Shown piece after piece: positions 1 through 10,113 of a stretch of 64,000 nucleotides of DNA. How positions within the stretch are numbered: the first letter of the stretch is position 1; every line of letters starts with the position of its first letter. The stretch lies in the NCBI GenBank assembly GCA_020055645.1, contig CM034546.1, positions 90,458,001-90,522,000 on the forward strand, given 5' to 3'. Source of the stretch: Tomocerus qinae (lineage: Eukaryota > Arthropoda > Collembola > Entomobryomorpha > Tomoceridae). The notes below the pieces were generated by a model. The model was not told the origin of the DNA, did no database searches, and saw nothing but the letters and a program-made list of their open reading frames with translations. A program made the position numbers and the translations under genes.

Positions 1-233
1 TTAATAAGTCTATTTAAGTCAGTCATCAAAAGTAATGTAATGATTGCCTTGATTACGAAGTGCACGGAAGCTTGGACTAATATTATAAAGCTATAAACAT
101 ATTATTGCTGCTAGCCACAGAAATAACTAGATACCTACTACTCGAGCCATGAATTCTCGTTATACCAACATATGGTTGTATACTTTTCGAATTGCAAATA
201 TTTCAATTACATCTGTGAAATAATTGAGTTTAT

Positions 234-497
234 CTACGGTTTATCCGACTTCTTGCCTTTTCTGGTAATCTTGGGGAAACTGCTCTTTTTGGTTTTGAAC
301 ATTTTCTTGAGATTTACTTTTGCAGTAGCTTTGTCGGGACGATCGAGAATAGTTGATGAGCCAGGTATTGGCACCACACAAGACACAGGAGTCTTCGTAC
401 GAGATCCACTTGCTTTGGCAGGAGGAGAGGGCGATAATGAGTTTTGATTCTCTCGTCGGGGCCCCAGCGGTCCTCCCTGAGGCGACAGTCCGAGTAA
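234..497 (-). CDS. AGBL5: AGBL5 exon 9 (C-terminal tail, stop)
   Basis: A Ser/Pro-rich then Lys-rich tail ([22 protein letters not shown], then [20 protein letters not shown]) ending in TAG. The acceptor is GATGTAG in phase 0, which fits exon 8. A longer overlapping frame exists here but does not continue from exon 8. The tail composition resembles other CCP5 tails; its sequence is not conserved enough for proof. Confidence 0.75.
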   Translation of the reverse strand, partial: LLGLSPQGGPLGPRRENQNSLSPSPPAKASGSRTKTPVSCVVPIPGSSTILDRPDKATAKVNLKKMFKTKKSSFPKITRKGKKSDKP

Positions 498-3400
498 CTA
501 CATCATGCAAATGTTGATATGTAAATAGTTTAAAATACTATACAATTTATTAAGGAATATAGTTTGTAATGCATAATACCTTAGAAGACTTCTTTTCCGT
601 TTTAGGAGCAAAAATAGCACTATTGGCATCCTCACTAGTAGACGGGAGTTTCTTACAAATTGCTTCCCTGGCACAGGGTTTGTACTCTGGGCTACACTTG
701 AGACGTTTTATTAAAGACCGACGAACACCCTCCACACTCTTAAATTCCGTTAAATGCAGTCTTGACCAAGGATTATGTCCTGTCAAATCCAGCAGACTTT
801 CAGCCAAACCACGACCCGCCTATAAATTAAATACATTGCCAAATTAGCCACCATAACTGAGTAGGTAAGCAAGATTTTATACTTCCATGGGGTTCATACC
901 AATTCAAATAGCTCCGGAGTGAACTTGGGAGGATGCAGTGAATACTGAGGAGGCGGGTCACTGATACCATAACATGGAGGTCGGCTAACACAATGGTTGA
1001 CAATTCGACCTGTATTATAATTGCATTCCAAGGTATAACTTCTCACCAGTCCAGTCAATTTCAAGCAGGCAACTCTTCCTGAGCCTTCTCTACTAGCACC
1101 ATCACGACGATCTCTGTAAATCGTTAAATTAAGTAAGTACCACAAAGTTTGCAGTTACAAATTAAAGATAATAAATAATTACTTCATATTCATCAGTCGC
1201 TCGGTAAAGTTACAAGCTGAGAAATCAAAGTGCTGACAATTTAATGCCATCAGCCTGGGCAGGAGCATACACTCTGCTTGAGTAGCCACTTCAGGGAAAT
1301 GATTTCCATACATAAATATTCCTGCACAAAATAAATAGTCTTTCTTTAATCTGCTTATTGCTTACCAAAAATGAATAATTTAACAACTCAATTAACAGAC
1401 ACAAACTTACAGAAAGAAAACATACCTCGTTTAGTTGTATGTCCATGCATATCAACATAGAGAAATAACCCAGACGAAGAATCATGAAAACGGTTGCTAG
1501 AATTATAATTGATACCAGTTTTGTCTGATGGCTTTTTTCGTCCTTTGGGTTTTCTCTTAGAAGTTCCCACAGAAGTCTGTGCAAGCAGATCTAAATCTTC
1601 ATTTTCTACCTTTTCAATCCATTCTGTAACACTCCCTTTTTTCTTTTTGGCCAAAGTTTTCTTGGCCCCTTTCTTTTTTTCGGACATGGATAATTTGCTT
1701 TTGCTTCTCCGACTGCGGCTTCTACAAATATTAATACTTTTATTATTCAATTTTAGGTGGCTACAACTTTACCATGAAGACAAAATATTGATAGTTTAAA
1801 CAAACCTGACTGAAGAAGGTCTTCCTGCGTCTTCTTGTTCTTCGATCAACTTTTCTAGTGAAAGCGTCTCAGGAATCACATTTGAACACGAAACTTTCCC
1901 GTCCAACGTTTCGTAAAAAACAGAATCTTCATCACAAGCTTCGAAAGCACACTGATGCTGAATGCAGGTAGCAATTGAATTCTCCATAGCTCCACTTGTT
2001 CCCGGCTCGCAATCTTCACTCAAACCTGTCGGGCTAGCTCCGATTTCTTTATCTACGTCAATGAAAGGGCCGCATCCGGCACAAAGACTATTGGCTTCAC
2101 TGAGAACGAATTTGTACGATTTTTTCTTCGCTCCTTTCGGGAGATTATTGTCACAAGTTTTTCCTCCTAAGCCAAAATTATTGTCCCCCGAGCCGCGACC
2201 TCTGATGAGCGTGTCTTGAGAATCCTCCGTGGTAGGTACGCTAGCTATTGTTTTATCATCTTCGAAATCAGATTCTTTCTCGGGTTCTATTTCTTCGGTT
2301 GGATACTCATAGTCATCCAATACATCAACTCCATGATGGTAGTATAAAAGCAATTTTCTAGCCGCGTAAATGGGTGAGTGAAGGACCGGAGAAGGAGTCA
2401 GGTACACTCTATTCAAGTTGACACCGCGAGGATCAGTGCGGTAATGCCCTCGGACAACTCCGTCAGGATTCAAAATAGGTATAAATTTAAAGACGAACAT
2501 GCGTCTTAAAACATGAGCACGATGATCATCTTTATCCAAAATAAACTTCATGAATCCATTAAGAACAAAACTGCTTGGTGTTTCGCCAGGATGAACACGA
2601 GCGCTAAGAAAAACTACTTTTTTCGTCGGAAACTCAAAAGGTCTTTCCTCCTCTTCAATTGGAAATAGATTGTCCAGTTTTTTCTCTCTCTTGTTCGATA
2701 TGCCGTAGTAAGACGATATTGTTATTAACTCAACTCGTCGTCCTTCTAAAGAATAACAGACACATTCGCGGTGATAATATATTTCATTTTCTATCGGGGT
2801 CAAATACTGTATTTGGTTTGAATAGGCCATAGGTTGAGCAAATTGACGCTTGAAGTTGTCCAACATTTCGCACATTTCAGAATAACTGAACGGGTATGTG
2901 AATGCAAAATAGGTGGTTGACTTTTTTGTGTCTTCTGGTAATCGGTGACGAAAGCTAATACTACAAACATGTTCTCCAGTTTCCTAAGATAATTACAGAG
3001 GATTTTTTTGAAAAAGGTTTAACTTGATGTTGAATTAACACATGCAGTGTTTATTAGTTAGTTTAGTAGTAACTCACATTTATTACAAGGCGATCTTTGA
3101 TTCTCTCCCAATTTTGTTTCTCAGGAGTTATTCGGTACACTGGTTGCATTCCCTGGACGAAGAGCTTAACTTGTTTGTTTAAATTAAGTACATTGAGTTT
3201 CATCATGCCACCAGGCTTGCCACCTATAAAAATACATAATATTTACATTTCATGAATTCCTTACTTACATTCCTTAATTAATTTCATGCTTAGTAGGCGT
3301 TTGTATGCTTTGATACTAAATAAAATAACATACAGACTATGTTCTATACCTTTTACTGCAAAATGAAACCATGTTCGGTTACCATTTTCGTATCGCGTTC

Positions 3401-3755
3401 CTTGACAATCAGGTTTTGTCCAGAGATTGATTTCATAATCTGTACAATCATACATGTAACAAGTTTCACAATATTTTCAATTTCACACAAGTTTTGCTTA
3501 GTTTAGTTTGGTAAGGCATGCTTTCATTAACTTAAAAAGATAAGCATAATACTAAATTATTGTGTGCAAATGTACTTAACTTTGCATTTAGCTACCGTAT
3601 GTTACAAAAGTCTCACCATTAAAACGAGCAGCATTTATAGAATGGCTAGAACTTCCTTGCCTCATAAGGCCATCATCAACCAATTCCACTCTTAAAATAT
3701 TTCCTGAATCAAAATCGGAAGTAACAACAAGTTGACCAACGTCCACCGTCGTCAT
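234..3755 (-). CDS. AGBL5: Cytosolic carboxypeptidase 5-like (AGBL5), 9 exons, 901 aa
   Basis: This is an M14-family zinc carboxypeptidase of the CCP5 group. In this family it removes glutamates from tubulin tails, including the branch-point glutamate, in the cytosol and on axonemes. Nine GT-AG exons join with consistent phases into 2706 nt, an exact codon multiple. The N-terminal beta domain carries the family pattern [13 protein letters not shown] and ENGNRTWF (residues about 47-75). Zinc ligands are H256 and E259 in [15 protein letters not shown] and VNLNR (about 316) follow; the third ligand is H610 in YVDMHGH; the catalytic glutamate is E691 in [11 protein letters not shown]. The chosen Met is the first after an in-frame stop. 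A low-complexity insert of about 260 residues splits the catalytic domain, and the last 90 residues are Ser/Pro- then Lys-rich. Family assignment is from memory of AGBL5, not a search; CCP5 is preferred over CCP1/4/6 because of the N-terminal motifs and the insert position. Confidence 0.96.
580..819 (-). CDS. AGBL5: AGBL5 exon 8
   Basis: Begins [20 protein letters not shown], equivalent to the CCP5 helix GRAMAIAALDMAECNPWPR, then becomes a basic tail. The reading frame stays open past the AAG|GTATTA donor; splicing there is inferred because the next exon continues in phase with compatible composition. Confidence 0.9.
900..1113 (-). CDS. AGBL5: AGBL5 exon 7 (catalytic Glu)
   Basis: Encodes [15 protein letters not shown] and [12 protein letters not shown], which includes the catalytic glutamate, then a Pro-rich turn and FTPELFEL. 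It ends in phase 0. Confidence 0.95.
1183..1321 (-). CDS. AGBL5: AGBL5 exon 6
   Basis: Encodes [24 protein letters not shown] and the end of the core catalytic fold. The acceptor is TTGTGCAG and the donor AA|GTAATT. The acceptor completes the Gly of KRG from exon 5. Confidence 0.94.
1426..1721 (-). CDS. AGBL5: AGBL5 exon 5 (Lys/Arg-rich linker, HGH zinc ligand)
   Basis: Starts with a strongly basic stretch (SRSRRSKSK, then several Lys runs), returns to a charged linker, and ends with [12 protein letters not shown], which supplies the third zinc ligand. The split Arg codon joins exon 4 correctly. Confidence 0.93.
1806..2983 (-). CDS. AGBL5: AGBL5 exon 4 (HPGE zinc site, acidic linker)
   Basis: The largest exon, 392 codons. 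It holds the family [11 protein letters not shown] motif, the HPGE zinc site, [11 protein letters not shown] and VNLNR. It then runs through an acidic, low-complexity linker ([20 protein letters not shown] and onward) with several Cys residues. The donor is the weaker GTTTGT. Confidence 0.95.
3078..3223 (-). CDS. AGBL5: AGBL5 exon 3
   Basis: Encodes [20 protein letters not shown] and the following WERIKDR motif of the N-terminal domain. The acceptor is TTTATAG, and it ends in phase 0 at GTGAGT. Confidence 0.93.
3350..3439 (-). CDS. AGBL5: AGBL5 exon 2
   Basis: Encodes the [12 protein letters not shown] to WFHFAVK stretch of the N-terminal beta-sandwich domain. The acceptor is TGTACAG, which completes the Asp codon split from exon 1; the donor is GTATAG. 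Confidence 0.93.
3617..3755 (-). CDS. AGBL5: AGBL5 exon 1 (start codon)
   Basis: Encodes residues 1-46, including [11 protein letters not shown], which matches the SSRFDSGNL start of animal CCP5. It ends in phase 1 at a GTGAGA donor. An in-frame TAG lies 16 codons upstream of the ATG, so this Met is the likely start. Confidence 0.9.
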
Positions 3756-3837
3756 ATCGGTGTCCGCTTTTAAAAAGTTGACAAAAGTAGCAAAATGTGA
3801 AAACTAGGTAGTCGATCCAGGTTGCCAGTTTTACGAT
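3756..3837 (-). other. AGBL5: Probable 5' UTR of AGBL5 (exon 1 continuation)
   Basis: A TTCTTTACAG acceptor lies directly before this stretch on the minus strand. The first coding exon therefore probably starts here, with an untranslated leader exon further upstream. The in-frame stop inside the stretch agrees with UTR. Confidence 0.45.
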
Positions 3838-5195
3838 CTGTAAAGAAGTTTTGCATTTAAAAATATTAAAACAACTCAAAACACATTATTATGTTACATA
3901 GAGATTCGTCTTACTTAACTAACTATACAATACACATAATAATATGACTACAGCATAACGTATTAACGTATATATAAATGTAATTGAAGTTTTAACTTAA
4001 AATGGAGACTCAAAAAATATTAACATTGAGTTTAGCACTGACTCCTCAGTTCAAAAAATAAATTATATTGGCGAAGCTTAAAAAATCCTGTCATAACGGT
4101 ACTCATTTCCGTTGACGTCACGTCCTACTTTAACATTTAGAATGAATATCATAGGGCATAATATTATTTATAAAATAAAATATAGTAAACTTACAAATTA
4201 ATGTGTACTTCCTAATCTCAATCTGTTTTGACTTTCTGGTTCCGCTGAGTACCAATATCTCGTTTGTTTCTGGTCATTGGCTTGATCTGGTTTGGCAAAG
4301 AGCAAGACTTAATTTTGTTGGAAACTTTCACCTCAATTGACTTGACTCACTTGACAATAAAATTCCTCTGCACCAATTGCACAATCTACAAGCTAACTCT
4401 CTCAACTAAAGTATATACCCCATTATTTTATTTACTTTCCTCTGACAAACCCGAGACTTAAAGAGTGTAGATCAAACTAAATCATATGAAAATTAACAAC
4501 ATTTTTATCTCAGTCCATTGAACACAATCTCGAAGTGTGTTTTTGTTTACATTTTTGTAATAAAACAAACAGGAATGTCATAGAAATTTTGAAATTAAAC
4601 TCGTGAAAATTTCGAGGGATTTCATGTGATTGCTTACAAACAACCTTTTCCTCGAAGAGAAGTCAGATGACGCTGGCACGTTTATTCTTCAGCCACGGTA
4701 GTCTCGATCTTCTTCATCCTTTGCCTATCTGTCAATACTACTTCCTCGGTGAATGTGAACTAACTAAAGCCAATGACCAAAGTCAGTGCCAAAAATAGGC
4801 AAGACAAAAATAAAATTTGTCAGTTCTATTGGTACTTTAATGTATAGTATATTCTCTTTTTCCTCCTGTCGTTTAGTCCGTTTTCTTCATTGACATGGTT
4901 TGCATGCATGGGCAACGGTAAACGTTAACCAACGCAGATACATTTTGTCTACTTCGCTTATGTAATCCAATTCTTATTTACATAATGTCTCAACCTCAAC
5001 TTTCTATGATTTCCTACACTATCTAAATGTACACGTCTAAATCACCCTCATCCTATTTTCCACAATCTCTGCAAAGAGAATAGGATTATATTTTGAAATC
5101 AAACGGCTATGAATATATTATGCTGTACTCTGTACTGTACCGTCTGTACTGAGTATTGTACCCTCTAAATAAACCATGTACAAATGGATGTAAAA
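3838..5195. other. Upstream region of AGBL5, no gene seen
   Basis: AT-rich sequence with no coding match. It probably holds the AGBL5 promoter and leader exon. The only notable motif is a full CRE palindrome described separately. Confidence 0.5.
4113..4120. promoter_or_regulatory. CRE palindrome (TGACGTCA)
   Basis: A perfect CREB/ATF octamer about 360 bp upstream of the AGBL5 start codon. The position suits a promoter element. An octamer occurs by chance about once per window of this size, so this is suggestive only. Confidence 0.3.
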
Positions 5196-5665
5196 AAGTA
5201 GCGGCAATGGAGTAAAACAGTGTCTATTTTTAGTTTAATAATGTTCCTTAAATCATTCTGATATTGAACGAGGTATTAAATGATTTTTTAGGACGAGTAT
5301 AACGCAATTTACGTTAATTTTTATGTTTTTGCCCCCTTCCCCTGTTGGGGGATGATTGTAACCTACTTAATAGTGTCCTTTGAATCTTTCTGATGTCGAC
5401 CGAGGTTATACATGACTTTCTACGATGCACAGAACGGAAGTTACATCAATTTTTTATTTTCGAACCCCACCCCTGGTCAGGGGGTGTGGCCGATTTTGCC
5501 CATTTACGAACTTGATCTGTCTTTTGACCCCTTGGATGTATGAAAAAAGTTTGAACGGATTATCTCATTCCGTTCGAAAGTTATCGCGCTAACAGACAGA
5601 CGGACGGACAGACAGACAGACAGACAGACAGATTGGGCATTCCTATAAAGCAGCTGCCGCTACTT
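5196..5665. repeat. Inverted-repeat element, about 470 bp
   Basis: Bounded by perfect 11-bp inverted termini AAGTAGCGGCA / TGCCGCTACTT. Inside are two diverged copies of a unit of about 110 bp, each ending in a C-run/G-run palindrome around 5330-5350 and 5465-5485. These are followed by CGTTCGAAAGTTATCG, a GACG/GACA tetranucleotide run and CTATAAAGCAGC next to the right terminus. No ORF is present, so it is non-autonomous. No clear target duplication is seen. Confidence 0.75.
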
Positions 5666-7108
5666 AATAACAGGTACATGAAAGTCAGAGTAAGAAGGTT
5701 TTATTTTTATTCATCTGACTAAAAAGATATTTTGCAGGAGATGCTGTCAAAATCACATTTGAAGTAATTTATGACTTTTTCCAATGTTTTGGAATTGGAA
5801 CCTCTCTTTCCCCTGACCAGAGTCAGGACTAGGACATTTACCTTTAATATTTTCTATTACAAGGTTAGTCATTTAAGACAGTATGGGATTTTTACATGTG
5901 TTTTAATTTCGTAAACACATTCTCTGTTATCACCTCCTCTATTCGGCTTTCCCATTAAGTGGAACGTTAAAGAGTTGTATCGGTGTAATGCTTGCAACCT
6001 CGGCTACAATTCTTCCATTCAGTTCAGCAGTATCTTGAGGTCTGGTTTCTTAAATGGGTGACTTAAGATGGCCCTCAATGAAAAATGTTAATTTTCAATG
6101 GATGGGAAAAGATGAAAATTAACCACCACTACTTAGATCACCTAACTATAGGAAAAAGATGTTTTCTTTAAAATTTTTGGATTTAACCTTTCAGAATTTC
6201 ATTCAACAACACAGAAATCAGCAATAGGTCTGACTACGAGTTTGGGCTTCCTTAGTTCCTTGACGGGGCTCGTGTATTTTGTAGTTATGAATATTTTAAT
6301 TTTTTTATCCAAACTATTTCCGATAAAATTAATTCTGAGAACTATATAAATTCGGTGAAGTTATAAAAAATTTACTGCAAGCCATCGATGCCAAAATTAA
6401 GCAAAGAGAAGGAAATATTTGACTCTATGTGCCAACATTAAATATTTACTTTATTTACGTAGTATTTACGAGTTGTGTTCATCCCATATTACAAACATTA
6501 ATTTAATTAACATTAGGGTTGTCAGTACAGAACAGAATACATAGTATCTATAATACAAGATAAGAAAACATTAACATGTAACGCTAGGGTTAAGTAAATG
6601 GGTGGTCGGGGAGGTAGTGATGAGTGTACATACATGGACTATATCTATCACACACATATTTTTCATAAGCATTAATTCCAAAATTAACAGTGGATACTAA
6701 CATTGCAATGGAGGTCTAAATATTACATATAAACATATATGATATAAAGTGAACGATATATTCCACGTTTTAGAAGGATTAATAGTAATAATAATGAAAA
6801 AGGTCAGATCAAAAGAACTAGGAAAGAAGAAAAATCAATAAAAGATAAAATGCAGAAATGACTTCAGATACTTCCCAATTATGTAAGCTATGTATATCCA
6901 TATTTTTCATTTCATAAATGCATTTATTTATTTCAACTTGCGGTAAAAGGGCACATAATACGGTTCAATCAATAGTGCAATGGGCAATCAGTTTTTTTCT
7001 ACATATATACCGACATGTATCAGGGGAATCTCATCAAGGGGGTTACGCCAAATAATAGTGTCAAAATAATGAGAAATTGTATTTTCAGCTTAATTTATTT
7101 GATCAGAA
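5666..7108. other. Intergenic, nothing recognised
   Basis: AT-rich DNA between the inverted-repeat element and the MITE. No coding or RNA gene signal was found on either strand. Confidence 0.5.
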
Positions 7109-7421
7109 ATAATGCGTAATATATTCCTCCGAAAGAATTTGCTCCTAAAGTACTCCTAATTCCAGCTAGTACAATGTGCAATGCAGCTTCTTCAGTTTAA
7201 GATTGCTTCATAGTTACCTAATTTTAAAGACATTGAAAATTAAACTGATTTGTGAACCCATCATCGGAAGGTCACGAATAGATAGTGTTTAAAGGTGAAC
7301 TCAAAATAATTAAAAATATTCAGTTATTATGTGGCATTTGAGAAAGATGTACTCTTTAGGAGTACTTTAGGAGTAAAGTCTTTTAGGAGGGATTCCCTCG
7401 TAGGAGTCGGTCCCGGACAGC
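7109..7421 (-). mobile_element. MITE, Mutator-like type, copy 1 (older)
   Basis: Homologous over its length to the 13.4-kb copy but in the opposite orientation. Shared blocks include the TTTTAGGAG...GATTCCCTCGTAGGAGTCG terminus and an internal ATTGAAAATTAAACTGATTTGT. The left terminus is more diverged (ATTCCTCCGAAAGAAT against ATTCCTACGAGGGAAT) and no target duplication remains. No coding capacity. Confidence 0.75.
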
Positions 7422-9916
7422 GCTGATTTTTATGATTCTTCTTTTTTGAAGAAAACACATATGCTCCTAAATATTATGTATCTGCATATATAATAGATGC
7501 ACACGTGGAGTAGTGTACTCAGTAGCTCTTGTACAGTAACAATAAAATTAACATTCTGTATTTCTCTATGAAAAAGCTTTGTTTCATTACATTATGCCAT
7601 CAACCCAACAACGATAAGCCCACAGCTGCTGCAACGATTACATTAACAATTTTATAGACTACTATATTGTAGTAGGATCACGAAACACGCACTGCACACA
7701 AGAGTATTATAAACTTAAATTTATATAAGAGGTACAATGTGAGGTGCAAGATTCATTTGTTTTCATTAACTAGTCAACTAATTCACAATGTTCACAAAAT
7801 TTGTATTACCTCTACTGGTATACATACAGATTTTTTTTCTCAGGATTAGACAGTACCATCATTTTCCTTCGTTATCACAATATATAGGGGACATATAACA
7901 TCATATTATTCTAAATCGTATCGATTATTCTAAAACACCATCATTTCCAATACATCTAACTATAAATTATCTTATGTACATTCAATAAGGAAATATTGAC
8001 AACATTGTGAAGACACAAAACAAAATTATCTTTATGAATTTATGACTCACACAGTACATACAAGTTCATTAAGAATTATGAAACAACCATAGGAAATGAT
8101 ACTAACACCTATAATAGTATTCGTGAAAGAACATTTCAATTGACAATCATTATAGCTATAGAACAGCTATAATGTTATATTTAAGTACTTGAGAAGAGTA
8201 TTATGTGTTGTCTGTTACATTTCAAAGGAATTCAATTACGATATATACGACATACACTATTGACTAAGTAAATAAAAAGTAAACAAAAAATAATTTTGTT
8301 ATGCTGCAATTTTAGTATATCTGTGCTCATATTATTTTTCCTACCTAATTCATGTTATCAAACGCGAGAGAAAATTGGCTAATGAACAGATTTATTTTGT
8401 ACATCTAATTTGCAGCATGAATTGATTTCATGTGGCACACAACACAATGTAGAAAGAAGGCGCAAACTAAAATTATTCTTTCAAAAGTAACTATCTCTAC
8501 TACATTAAATAGAATATAGTGAAAATGCTATTCGTATAATCTGATAACGTCCAACTACTAAATAGTATTTCAAACAGTATTTGTTCAGTGTTACATATTA
8601 TTATGCTTTATGTATTAGTGTTTAGTACACCAAAATATAAATACCTATTTTAGTATACTAGGGTTCATACATGTATATTTTACGTATTATATAGTTAGCA
8701 TAGCTATTTAAATTCCTTACTAAACAGTCAGAAATATGATAACAGCAAAGATTAATTTACAAATGTAATTAAGATACATTGTTCTACAGAATGTCATAAT
8801 AGCACTGAAACAGTGATTATCATAGTGAAAGATATAGTGTATACTATAGAAGTAAGTATAACGAATACAGTAGCGTCAATTAATTACTAGTGTAAGCCCT
8901 GTCCTATAAAAAGAAGATTGTAAATTGTAATGATAACAGTGAGTACTAAACATACGCACTCATATAAGTTCTACAAATACTTAAGGGTTCTTGCTTACAT
9001 ACACCAACTTGTATGTATACAGTAGAACAATGAACATTTAGTTTATGATGGTTTGGCAAATGCCTAAGCATTATTTGGCCCAGTTTTTGGTACATTTCAG
9101 TGCAAAAAGATCTTGCCTAATATAGAAAGTAGAGAAGCTTATCTGTAGTTAAGCTATTTGGAAATAAGTAAAGGGTATTCATGAATGTGTGTTGAAGTAG
9201 TTAGTAAGTAATGGCCATGGCCTGATATTGTTCAGTTCGTGGGTGGGTTGGTCTTGAATTTCCCTTTCTGTGTACTGAACTGCAACTTTTCCGTGTTCGT
9301 ACCATAAACAGGAGCTACGAGTGGAATTTTAAAAGAGAGTTTCGGAAATTACAGTGGCCCATCACAATCTCAGTAAATCGTAGCTACTTACTTAGTTCAG
9401 ACTAGGGGACCAAACCGAGCCAAAAATTCGTATCGTGTTTTTTGAAGAGGTGCATTTACATTTCATGGCAGGAAAGAGCACACATAACGTAATATTGTAT
9501 GATTCTCTTGCTCTATTTCCATCGTGACTCCAGAGGGCATTTTTCATCCGCGTCTTTAATGTTATTTCATCCAATTCTCATTTGGAAGGCAGTGGCCTGG
9601 CTGAGTGAGTTGGCCATGGCCTAAGAGGCCACGATATTATCTTATCATCCTACCCTGACTGCCACACTCTGGAGTGAGCATATCACTTACTTATAGTTTG
9701 TAAACAGCAGAGCCATACCATATGTGATTTCCTTGCATTTGTCTGTGTATAGTTTACCCATATGGAGAGATGTGCTCGTTTTTATTTAACCGAGCTCCGT
9801 AATGAGGGAAAGGTATTTTCATTTTCTTTATGTAATTTATCTCATTCGCTCGAAGGGATGGAGATGATTTGATGCTGATGGTGGAGAGAATTAAGGTTCA
9901 CTCTCATATCTCCCAC
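7422..9916 (-). other. 3' flank, probably tachykinin receptor 3' UTR
   Basis: AT-rich sequence directly downstream of the receptor stop codon on the minus strand. Part of it is likely 3' UTR, but no poly(A) site can be fixed. A small hairpin (GTGGCCT / AGGCCAC at 9592-9632) is the only structure noted. Confidence 0.4.
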
Positions 9917-10113
9917 TTATTTATTACGGTTATGCGTTGCTGTTGTGGTGTGAGGGTGATGATGGTGCTGATGTCTGTTGTTAGTGGATGAGCCAGTAGC
10001 CACAGATGAGAGTGACGATGTGTTCATGTTTCCTGACTTATTAGCCAGCGGGCCCGTTGAGTCGTTTTTGGTGGTCAGGACGTGCAGTGGGATGTGCACC
10101 ATTGCGGAACCTG
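9917..10113 (-). CDS. TkR: TkR exon 6 (distal tail, stop)
   Basis: A strong pyrimidine-rich acceptor (TTTTTTGATTTTCCAG) opens a Ser/Thr/Asn-rich tail with a His cluster (HQHHHHPH), ending in TAA. The entry phase matches exon 5. Low-complexity Ser/Thr-rich tails suit phosphorylation-dependent desensitisation. Assignment rests on phase, strand, order and composition. Confidence 0.8.

Noticed and set aside
241-510. An 89-codon minus-strand open frame over AGBL5 exon 9
   Set aside because: It is in a different frame from exon 8's splice phase. The phase-compatible frame is Ser/Pro- and Lys-rich, as expected for a CCP5 tail, and ends at 234.
9592-9632. Hairpin with 7-bp GTGGCCT/AGGCCAC arms
   Set aside because: Arms are short and the loop is 27 bases; too weak to call a terminator or RNA element.
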